From NCBI GenBank assembly GCA_024644125.1, contig JAHELQ010000035.1, positions 1 to 7,369 of the forward strand: a stretch of DNA of 7,369 bases. The letters run 5' to 3'. This stretch comes from Candidatus Aminicenantota bacterium. GTDB lineage: Bacteria; Acidobacteriota; Aminicenantia; UBA2199. Every line of letters begins with the position of its first letter. Position 1 is the stretch's first letter. Of the stretch, positions 1-5,824 are shown piece by piece. Under the pieces are notes generated by a model that saw only the letters and a list, made by a program, of their open reading frames with translations, had not been told where the DNA came from and ran no database searches. A program made the position numbers and the translations under genes.

Positions 1-693
1 AGGGAAGGGTATAGTGACGAATCACCTTCATCTGAAATTTATTTGGATTCATTTTATATTGGAAAGTTTTTAGTGACAAATCGAGAATTTCAAGAATTCA
101 TTTCGGACGAAGGGTACAAAAAAGAAGAACTTTGGCTGGCAGAGGGTTGGAAAATAAAAAATCGAGAAGATATTCATGAGCCCTTATTCTGGAGGGATCG
201 CAAATGGAATTCTCCAAATTTTCCAATTATTGGTATAAGTTGGTATGAAGCAAAGGCTTATTGTGAGTGGCTAAGTAGTAGGACTTCTAGCACCTACAGA
301 CTCCCAACTGAAGCAGAATGGGAAAAAGCTGCAAGGGGTATTGATGGTCGGAAATGGCCATGGGGTAATGATTCTGGGGACCAGTTATGCAATTCCATTA
401 ACCTTGGCATATATAGATCAAGCCCTGTTGGAATATTTCCGGCAGGTAAAAGTTATTATGGCTGCTTGGATATGGCAGGCAATGTATGGGAGTGGTGTTC
501 TGACTTCTATTCAGATTCTAGCTATAAAGAATCTACCGCTAATCCTAGAGGGCCAAGTTCTGGAAAAACTAAGGTAATTAGAGGAGGGTGTGGAGCGGAT
601 GATATATTTGATTGCAGATGTGCTACTCGTCAAGAAGGAAAGCCAGAGTCGAGAGCATTATTTAGAGGGTTCAGATTAGCCATGAGTATTTAA
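1..693 (+). CDS. FGE-sulfatase/SUMF1-domain protein, 5' end missing, probably not a catalytic FGE
   Basis: The frame is open from the first base to TAA at 691-693, giving 230 residues; the start lies left of the window. An internal TTG at 43 could initiate, but residues before it already read like the family, so I treat the gene as truncated by the window edge. Family hallmarks are clear: LVTN near residue 24, ISWYEAKAYCEWL near 79-91, RLPTEAEWEKAARG at 100-113, DMAGNVWEWC at 157-166, RGG at 194-196 and GFRLA at 223-227. These define the formylglycine-generating-enzyme (C-type-lectin-like) fold. In true FGEs a copper-binding cysteine pair sits between RGG and the final GFR. Here the segment reads RGGCGADDIFDCRCATR, and its cysteines do not fall in the expected register, so sulfatase activation is unlikely. 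Family alternatives are a ligand-binding or EgtB/PvdO-like protein, or a variable protein of a diversity-generating retroelement. It is more AT-rich than the operon downstream. No terminator follows. Confidence 0.88.
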   Translation, partial: REGYSDESPSSEIYLDSFYIGKFLVTNREFQEFISDEGYKKEELWLAEGWKIKNREDIHEPLFWRDRKWNSPNFPIIGISWYEAKAYCEWLSSRTSSTYRLPTEAEWEKAARGIDGRKWPWGNDSGDQLCNSINLGIYRSSPVGIFPAGKSYYGCLDMAGNVWEWCSDFYSDSSYKESTANPRGPSSGKTKVIRGGCGADDIFDCRCATRQEGKPESRALFRGFRLAMSI

Positions 694-857
694 CTCAGAA
701 GCAGCGCGCAAGCTGTTAAGAGGCGTGTTATATTTCGAATGAATCGGCGTTAAGATTTACGAGTTTTTGAGATTGTAGTCCGGTTCAAAAAAAATGTAAG
801 AGCTAATTTAGGTTAATTTTCTTCCAGCGGCAATCATTCCGTTTTCTATTAAAAGGT

Positions 858-1233
858 GATGGGGACAGGTAGATTATGTGACGGCTAATAAATTTTTGTA
901 TAATTGTATGCAACGGTGGTCGAACCGGGCTTCGTTCAAATGCATATTTCGACAAATTATTCTCAAATTTGAAGATATGTCTCTAGAGTCGCCACTCGAA
1001 CCCGCCATCGAAGCATTCGATCGACACTTCTTGCCGAAGAAGAGATAGATCGATCCCTTCCGTCAACCGGGCTACGGACGCTGCTATCGATGCTTCGATG
1101 CTAGTGATCCTTCGCTCTCACTCCGGATGCTCGATATCTGAATCCAGAGGTCAGATCTCAGGCTTCTTTGAATCAGGTCTGCTACTTGCGGATCGAGAAG
1201 AGAATTCCGAATTCCGCTTCGCCTGTCCCCATC
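858..1233. repeat. 12-base perfect inverted repeat, arms 353 apart
   Basis: GATGGGGACAGG at 858-869 is the exact reverse complement of CCTGTCCCCATC at 1222-1233. The matches do not extend beyond 12 bases. The interval contains the palindrome-rich segment. From memory, TGGGGACAGG-type sequences are common around Y1/REP-associated transposase elements in several phyla. That would make this a transposase-less remnant, but it is recollection, not a search result. Confidence 0.5.
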
Positions 1234-1358
1234 TCTTCCTCCGGTCAAGGCGGATAACGACGGCCGGCAGTCGCAATAGGGCCGGTTGTATTCCAGTCCG
1301 GCGGTAAAAAAATCCGAATCTCTCCCCTTGTTATATGTGAATATATAATAGTATGCAA
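899..1358 (+). repeat. 15-base direct repeat pair bracketing the GC-rich segment
   Basis: TATAATTGTATGCAA at 899-913 recurs as TATAATAGTATGCAA at 1344-1358, with one mismatch in 15. TATGTGA also precedes both copies (875-881 and 1334-1340), at different distances. The 430 bases between the copies are clearly GC-richer than the flanks. This arrangement would fit an insertion flanked by duplicated sequence, or the endpoints of a past recombination. AT-rich composition makes chance similarity more likely, so confidence is moderate. Confidence 0.45.
1006..1220. repeat. Cluster of short palindromes and hairpins
   Basis: Within about 215 bases there are several stem-loops. ATCGAA/TTCGAT has a 3-base loop (1007-1021). 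CTTCTT/AAGAAG has a 4-base loop (1027-1042). ATCGA/TCGAT has a 4-base loop (1086-1099). An 8-base stem with one mismatch lies at 1121-1128/1142-1149, and a 7-base stem with one G-U pair at 1152-1158/1175-1181. An 11-base inverted repeat (1006-1016 and 1090-1100) links the first and third hairpins. GAATTC occurs twice, separated by one base (1202-1214). This could be a structured RNA or a palindromic element remnant; neither matches a family I recognise. Confidence 0.45.
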
Positions 1359-1426
1359 ATGAAGTTTATACAACTACAAACCTGAGATACCTTGAGATAT
1401 GGTAGGAAAAAATGAAATTTAAAAAA

Positions 1427-1506
1427 ATATTTTTGGAGTTTGATGAGTTTTTTGGTTGTTTAATGTGTTATTTTTTATGTTAAAGGGTTATTTTTTGGTG
1501 TTAAGA
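1427..1506. repeat. Four degenerate about-20-base repeats with phased T-tracts
   Basis: T-runs of five or six begin at 1430, 1448, 1471 and 1491, spacings of about 18-23 bases, close to two helical turns. The last two units share GTTATTTTTT (1467-1476 and 1487-1496), each followed by GTTAA a few bases on. The first two share TTTTTGG followed by GTTTRATG. The array ends about 24 bases before the -35 hexamer at 1530. Phased A/T tracts are known to bend DNA, and such sequences upstream of a promoter can raise its activity. The bending role here is inferred. Confidence 0.5.
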
Positions 1507-1529
1507 TACAAAACGGGGGGTGCAATTTG

Positions 1530-1558
1530 TTGACAGGTAAGGTAAAAAATACTAATAT
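1530..1558 (+). promoter_or_regulatory. Sigma70-type promoter for the five-gene operon
   Basis: The -35 is a perfect TTGACA at 1530-1535. After exactly 17 bases comes TAATAT at 1553-1558, which matches the -10 consensus at four of six positions. Transcription would start about seven bases on, near 1565-1566, so the ATG at 1567 would be at or next to the 5' end of the message. No other promoter is apparent in the operon, whose genes are separated by at most 16 bases. Confidence 0.6.
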
Positions 1559-1563
1559 AGTGT
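1549..1563. promoter_or_regulatory. Degenerate NrdR-box-like sequence over the -10
   Basis: ATACTAATATAGTGT resembles the NrdR box consensus acaCwATATATwGtgt. The right half (TATAGTGT) matches fully. The left half fits only if one base is missing and one substitution is allowed. It covers the -10 and ends four bases before the ATG of an operon containing nrdR, so autoregulation is conceivable. NrdR usually binds paired boxes about three helical turns apart, and I see no second box at that distance. Confidence 0.25.
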
Positions 1564-1566
1564 GAT

Positions 1567-2580
1567 ATGAAAATTATAAAATTTGTTTCTATACTCTTGT
1601 TGATAGCATTGTTGCTCTTCTTCTTTTTCAAAAATGTGAACATCGGCGACGTGATGAAAATAACGAGCCAGGTGCCGGTGTGGTATCCACTGGCGTTTAT
1701 CGCCGGATTGTTTTTGCAGTTTTTCTTGAGAAGTTACCGTTGGGGAATCATTTTGAAGCCTCATAAAGAGAACATTCCCATTACCACGCTCTACAAATAC
1801 ACCGCCATTGGTTTTTTTCTCAATATCCTGCCCGGGCGGGTAGGGGAGGCGGCGCGGGGCATCCTATTGGCCCGTTCGCAGAATTTCAAGAAGAGTTTGG
1901 GATTGGCCTCTGTGGTGTTGGAGCGGTTGATCGATTCGCTGACGTTGCTAGTGGTGTTTTTATTGTCGCTGGCCATGATGAAAGGGAACGCCTCGCCGGT
2001 TTTGGCGCGGATGAAGCAGGTGGCGCTGTATCTGTTGCCGTTTATTGTTCTGTTGTTTGTATTGTTTTATTTTATGAACTCCAGTCGGGTGTTCGAATAT
2101 GTCGCCCGGGTGATCCGGTTTTTTTCCCGCGTTATTCCCGTGCGGTACCGGGAGGGTGTGGTGGAATTCACCCTGAATTTTCTGAAAGGTTTGAAGCTGG
2201 AGCTCGATGTAGTGGATTATGTGAAGTTGATTGTGGCTTCGTTGGCCGTCTGGTTGGTGGTGGTGCCTTTTTATTGGATTTTGATGAAAGGATTCGGTAT
2301 TCCCCTCGGACTGGTTGAGGCAACGATCTATTTTGGTATTGTGGCGGCTTCGGCGGCGATCCCCACTCCTGGAATGGCGGGAAGTCTCGATGCCGGCTCG
2401 AAGTTGGCGTTGACTCAAATATTCAATGTTCCCGCGGCGACGGCTGTGGCCTACACATTGTTGTTTCACTTCTCATTAATTTTAGTGACTGTGGTTGCCG
2501 GGTTGTGGGCCGTGAGTTTGGAGGGGTTGAGCGTGAAATCATTGAAGAAAATCAGCGAGGAGAAGAATGAGATGTCCTGA
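1567..2580 (+). CDS. Lysylphosphatidylglycerol-synthase-TM (YbhN/AglD-type) integral membrane protein
   Basis: 337 residues with about eight hydrophobic stretches, roughly at 4-22, 38-56, 76-90, 122-139, 151-170, 217-240, 250-266 and 288-317. Family marks are the basic N-terminal hydrophobic helix, LRSYRW at 54-59, NILPGRVGEAARG at 86-98, VVLERLIDS at 116-124 and PTPGMAGS at 266-273. This is the membrane module also found at the N-terminus of MprF, where it acts as a lipid flippase. The aminoacyl-transferase domain of MprF is absent, so it is more likely a transporter or flippase than a synthase. Substrate is unknown. ATG at 1567 is chosen because TAG at 1558-1560 closes the frame and only GAT and TGT lie between. 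No Shine-Dalgarno sequence is in range, which fits a leaderless message. The end overlaps nrdR by 14 bases. Confidence 0.85.
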   Translation: MKIIKFVSILLLIALLLFFFFKNVNIGDVMKITSQVPVWYPLAFIAGLFLQFFLRSYRWGIILKPHKENIPITTLYKYTAIGFFLNILPGRVGEAARGILLARSQNFKKSLGLASVVLERLIDSLTLLVVFLLSLAMMKGNASPVLARMKQVALYLLPFIVLLFVLFYFMNSSRVFEYVARVIRFFSRVIPVRYREGVVEFTLNFLKGLKLELDVVDYVKLIVASLAVWLVVVPFYWILMKGFGIPLGLVEATIYFGIVAASAAIPTPGMAGSLDAGSKLALTQIFNVPAATAVAYTLLFHFSLILVTVVAGLWAVSLEGLSVKSLKKISEEKNEMS

Positions 2581-3022
2581 ATGCGGCAACAATGAAGACC
2601 GGGTTATCGAGACCAGGGAGAGTAGGGACAATCGTTACATCCGGCGTAGGCGGGAATGTATCGAGTGTAATAAACGATTTACGACATATGAAAAAATAGA
2701 GGATATCCCCTTGTTGGTGGTCAAAAAAGACGGCCGGCGGGAGGCGTTTGATTTAGATAAAATCAGGAAAGGATTGTACCGGGCTGTGGAGAAGAGGCCG
2801 ATCTCCTCGAAACAAATCGAGCAGATAGCCGAACAGCTCGAGGAGATGGTTTCCGGTTCCGAGCGGGAGATTTCCACCAGGGACATCGGCGAATATATTA
2901 TGAACAGGTTGAAACATCTGGATAAAGTGGCCTATGTGCGCTTCGCCTCAGTGTATCTGGAATTCAAGAGTCTGGAGGAGTTTCTATCGGAACTGCAAAG
3001 CCTATTGAAGAAGGAGGACTAA
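2567..3022 (+). CDS. nrdR: Transcriptional repressor NrdR
   Basis: 151 residues, the usual NrdR length. The N-terminus carries the zinc ribbon: C3-P-E-C6 and C31-I-E-C34, with the basic stretch RYIRRRREC between them that contacts DNA. The ATP-cone domain follows at about 49-139, with VVKKDGRREAFDLDKIRKGL at its start and VAYVRFASVYLEF near its end. NrdR senses ATP/dATP through the cone and represses ribonucleotide reductase genes by binding NrdR boxes. ATG at 2567 is preceded by GAGGAG at 2557-2562, inside the end of the upstream gene. The 14-base overlap implies translational coupling. No ribonucleotide reductase gene is in the window, so its main targets lie elsewhere. A box-like sequence over the operon promoter suggests possible self-control. 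Confidence 0.97.
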   Translation: MRCPECGNNEDRVIETRESRDNRYIRRRRECIECNKRFTTYEKIEDIPLLVVKKDGRREAFDLDKIRKGLYRAVEKRPISSKQIEQIAEQLEEMVSGSEREISTRDIGEYIMNRLKHLDKVAYVRFASVYLEFKSLEEFLSELQSLLKKED

Positions 3023-3423
3023 TGGGGAAGAAAAATTACCCAGTTTTCGAAGTTGAGATTAGTAAAAATTTTTCCTCCGGTATTAGCACCCAGGTAGACT
3101 GGGAGCCCAGCACCAATATCATCGAATGCGGTGAAACATTGGTGGTGGAAATGGAATTGCCGGGGGTGAATAAACAGGATGTGTCCATATTGCTCCAGGA
3201 GAACCGGGAGCTCATCATTCGCGGGGTCAAGAACAAGCCCCCGCTGAGTGAACCGCGAGTCACCTATTATTTGTTTGAGCGGGAATATGGGCAGTTTTAC
3301 AAACGGATCGTGATCGATTTTGCCCTGGATTCTGACCGTATTTCTTCTACGATGGAAAACGGCGTGTTGACGATTGAGATTCCCAAAAAGAAAGCAAAGA
3401 AGATTGCGGTCGATATTGAATAA
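3022..3423 (+). CDS. Small heat-shock protein, Hsp20/alpha-crystallin family
   Basis: 133 residues, cytoplasmic ATP-independent holdase expected to form oligomers that keep unfolding proteins soluble. The alpha-crystallin domain spans about 33-121. It has VVEMELPGVNKQDVSI at 41-56, the LFEREYGQFYKRI strand region at 84-96, and the signature NGVLTIEIPK at 113-122. A C-terminal I-A-V at 128-130 fits the I-x-I/V motif used to lock dimers into larger assemblies. The N-terminal arm is short (about 30 residues). ATG overlaps the nrdR stop by one base (TAATG), with a strong AAGGAGG at 3011-3017. Its place directly before lon suggests joint supply of holdase and protease. No CIRCE or sigma32-like promoter is visible in front, so heat induction would have to act at the operon promoter or elsewhere. 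Confidence 0.95.
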   Translation: MGKKNYPVFEVEISKNFSSGISTQVDWEPSTNIIECGETLVVEMELPGVNKQDVSILLQENRELIIRGVKNKPPLSEPRVTYYLFEREYGQFYKRIVIDFALDSDRISSTMENGVLTIEIPKKKAKKIAVDIE

Positions 3424-3439
3424 TATAAAGAGGTGAAAA

Positions 3440-5824
3440 ATGGCAAGCGAAAAGCATGAAAATCAGAAAAAAAAGCAGAAAGAAGCGGATGATGAGAAAA
3501 TCAATATTCCCGAATCGTTGCCTGTCCTGGTATTGAGAGATATTGTCGTATTCCCATATATGATTGTGCCCTTGTATGTGGGCCGTTCCAAGTCCAAAAA
3601 AGCTGTGGATAAGGCCTTGAATTCGGATCGCCTCATTCTCTTGTTGACCCAGAAGGAGTCCCATGTAGAGGATCCCAAAGAGGAAGAGTTGTATATGGTG
3701 GGGACTGTAGCCTTGATCGTGCGGATGTTGAAGTTGCCGGACGGTCGCATGAGGGTATTGGTGCAGGGAATTTCCCGGGTCAAGATCAAATCGTTGCACG
3801 ACGACGGTAAAATCATTCTGGCCAAAACCAGCGAAATGAAAGATAAGGAACCCAAAGCCTTTACGTTGAAAAACAAGGCGCTGATCAAGAATGTGCGGGA
3901 AAAATTCGAGCAAACCTCGAAATTGGGAAAGCAGATTCCCAACGAGATTTTTGTTATAACGGAAAATATCGAGGAGCCCGGAAAACTGGGCGATATTATC
4001 GCGGCGAACCTGGATTTGAAAATAGAAGATTCCCAGAAAATTTTACAGGAACAAAATTCCATGAAACGGCTGGCTAAAGTGTATGAGTTCCTGACCTATG
4101 AGCTGGAGATGTTGAATGTTCAGAATCAGATCAATCTCAAGGCCCAGGGAGAAATGGACAAGAACCAGCGGGAATATTTTTTGCGCCAGCAGTTGAAGGC
4201 CATTCAGAAAGAGTTGGGAGAAGACAGCGAGAATGCTGAAGAGATCAAAATTTATTTGAAAAAAGTGGAAGAGGTCAATCTACCGGAATTGGCCAAAAAA
4301 GAGGTCAAGAAGAATATCGACCGGTTGACCAAAATGCATCCCGATTCGGCCGAAAGCGGTGTGATCCGCAATTATCTGGATTGGATGCTGGAACTTCCCT
4401 GGTCTGTGTCCACCAAGGACAACATCAATATCGGGCGGGCGAAATCTATTTTGAACAAGGATCATTTTGGATTGGAGAAGGTGAAGGACCGGATTCTGGA
4501 ATATCTCAGCGTGCGCAAGTTGACCAGCAAAGCTCATGGCCCGATTCTTTGTTTTGTGGGCCCTCCGGGAGTGGGGAAAACCTCGCTCGGAAAATCCATC
4601 GCCCGCGCCTTGAACAAAAGGTTTGTGCGGATATCGTTGGGCGGGGTGCGCGACGAGGCTGAAATCCGCGGCCATCGCAGGACTTATGTTGGAGCGTTGC
4701 CGGGTAAGATTATCCAGGAAATAAAAAAAGCCGAATCCAATAATCCGGTGTTCATGATGGATGAAGTGGATAAAATTGGAACCGATTTTCGCGGGGATCC
4801 GTCGTCAGCGTTGTTGGAAGTTCTGGATCCCGAGCAAAACGATACATTTGCCGATCACTATCTTGGCGTTTCCTTCGATCTGTCGAAAGTATTGTTCATC
4901 ACCACCGCCAATATGTTGGAGCCGATCCAACCTGCCTTTAGGGACAGAATGGAGATTATCCAGATCCACGGTTATACTGAAGAAGAGAAGATCGAAATCG
5001 CCCGCCGTCATCTCATCCCCCGTCAGGAGGAGCAAAACGGCCTGAACAAGAAGCTCATCAATTTTACCAATGGCGCCATTCAGATGATGATCAGTCAGTA
5101 TACCCGCGAGGCGGGAGTACGGAATCTGGAGCGAGAGATCGGCAATATTTGCCGGAAAGTCGCTCATAAGGTCGCTATGGGCGAGAAACGAATCTGCAAG
5201 ATCACCATCCGTAACCTGGAAAAATACGCGGGCCCGCCGAGGCTTTTTAAGGACCAGTTGCTGGACGAGAACACTGTAGGTGTGGCGACCGGTATGGCGT
5301 GGACTCCGTATGGCGGAGATATCCTGTTCATCGAGGTCAAGTTGATTCCCGGCAAAGGGAAATTGATTCTTACCGGATCGCTGGGAGACGTGATGAAAGA
5401 GTCCGCCAGCGCGGCGGTGAGCTTTTTGAAATCCAATTCAGAGAAATTGGGAATCAAGCAGGAAAAATTCGATACAGTCGATATACACATCCATATACCC
5501 GAGGGGGGAATCCCCAAAGACGGGCCGTCGGCGGGTATAACCCTGACCACGGCGTTATGTTCGGCGTTCCTGGAAATACCGGTCAATCGCGAAATCTCTA
5601 TGACCGGGGAGATAACTCTGCGAGGCAAAGTACTTCCTGTAGGCGGAATCAAGGAAAAGGTCCTGGCCGCCCGGAGAGCGGGAATCAAGAAGATCATCAT
5701 CCCCGAAAAGAACAAAAAAGATCTGGTGGAATTGAAAGAGAAGGATCTCAAAGGGATCAATTTTGTGTTTGTCAAAGATATACAGGAAGCTGTCAATATC
5801 GCGATGCTCAAGAAAGTGTTTTAA
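3440..5824 (+). CDS. lon: ATP-dependent Lon protease (LonA, S16)
   Basis: 794 residues, close to E. coli Lon (784). Order of domains: charged N-terminal extension (1-25), Lon substrate-binding domain from LPVLVLRDIVVFPYM at 27-41 to about 215, long helical region including the conserved QREYFLRQQLKAIQKELGE, then the AAA+ module. Walker A GPPGVGKT is at 374-381 and Walker B MMDEVD has D441/E442. The P-domain has the Ser-Lys dyad: S697 in PKDGPSAG and K740 in GGIKEKVLAARRAG, 43 residues apart as in E. coli. All key residues are present, so the enzyme should be active in degrading misfolded and regulatory proteins in the cytoplasm. AGAGGTG at 3429-3435 precedes the ATG. The gap from hsp20 is 16 bases. 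Long open frames on the opposite strand inside it are shadows. Confidence 0.98.
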   Translation: MASEKHENQKKKQKEADDEKINIPESLPVLVLRDIVVFPYMIVPLYVGRSKSKKAVDKALNSDRLILLLTQKESHVEDPKEEELYMVGTVALIVRMLKLPDGRMRVLVQGISRVKIKSLHDDGKIILAKTSEMKDKEPKAFTLKNKALIKNVREKFEQTSKLGKQIPNEIFVITENIEEPGKLGDIIAANLDLKIEDSQKILQEQNSMKRLAKVYEFLTYELEMLNVQNQINLKAQGEMDKNQREYFLRQQLKAIQKELGEDSENAEEIKIYLKKVEEVNLPELAKKEVKKNIDRLTKMHPDSAESGVIRNYLDWMLELPWSVSTKDNINIGRAKSILNKDHFGLEKVKDRILEYLSVRKLTSKAHGPILCFVGPPGVGKTSLGKSIARALNKRFVRISLGGVRDEAEIRGHRRTYVGALPGKIIQEIKKAESNNPVFMMDEVDKIGTDFRGDPSSALLEVLDPEQNDTFADHYLGVSFDLSKVLFITTANMLEPIQPAFRDRMEIIQIHGYTEEEKIEIARRHLIPRQEEQNGLNKKLINFTNGAIQMMISQYTREAGVRNLEREIGNICRKVAHKVAMGEKRICKITIRNLEKYAGPPRLFKDQLLDENTVGVATGMAWTPYGGDILFIEVKLIPGKGKLILTGSLGDVMKESASAAVSFLKSNSEKLGIKQEKFDTVDIHIHIPEGGIPKDGPSAGITLTTALCSAFLEIPVNREISMTGEITLRGKVLPVGGIKEKVLAARRAGIKKIIIPEKNKKDLVELKEKDLKGINFVFVKDIQEAVNIAMLKKVF

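Larger units (their letters stand above)
694..1529. other. Long intergenic region without a convincing gene
   Basis: No frame on either strand encodes a recognisable protein. The only sizeable frames (for example 1098-1307, plus strand) have no family pattern and run through palindromes. Composition changes along the stretch: moderately AT-rich at 694-900, GC-richer and palindrome-dense at about 905-1312, then strongly AT-rich to 1566. A TATAAT hexamer occurs at 899-904 with a poor -35 (GTGACG at 878-883, 15-base spacer), so a transcript entering the structured segment is possible but unproven. TGAGATA is repeated ten bases apart at 1383-1389 and 1393-1399. No tRNA or rRNA is seen, and no intrinsic terminator was found for the gene on the left. 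Confidence 0.6.

Noticed and set aside
688..730. Integron attC-like sequence: ATTTAAC at the gene end, inner stem AGCAGC/GCTGTT, and GTTA at 727-730
   Set aside because: At about 43 bases it is shorter than usual attC sites, the right core does not fit GTTRRRY, and the outer arms pair poorly. No integrase or second cassette is present.
985..1010. Minus-strand GCGGGTTCGAGT, resembling a tRNA T-arm
   Set aside because: The following bases do not complete the T-stem, and no acceptor, D or anticodon arms could be placed.
1098..1307. 69-residue plus-strand frame in the intergenic segment
   Set aside because: It runs through hairpins, an inverted-repeat arm and a duplicated GAATTC. There is no ribosome-binding site and no family pattern.
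1261..1312. GC-rich GCCGG/CCGGC stem followed by a run of seven A
   Set aside because: A terminator would need the run to be T on the transcribed sense. In the plus direction it is A, and in the minus direction the T-run comes before the stem.
1412..1483. 23-codon frame with an AGGA sequence four bases before ATG, a possible leader peptide
   Set aside because: Its Phe-rich, hydrophobic content comes from the T-tract repeats. It lies upstream of the mapped-looking promoter, so it would not be in the operon message.
5164..5811. 215-residue open frame antisense to lon
   Set aside because: It lies wholly opposite highly conserved Lon codons, has no recognisable motif, and is expected as a shadow of biased codon use. 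Similar antisense frames at 3463-4062 and 3347-3913 were set aside for the same reason.
5299..5823. Upstream extension of the thiL frame, 175 residues inside the lon 3' end
   Set aside because: It would overlap lon by more than 500 bases in another frame, the translated text is low-quality (rich in R, Q, G), and thiL family similarity begins only at ATG 5824.
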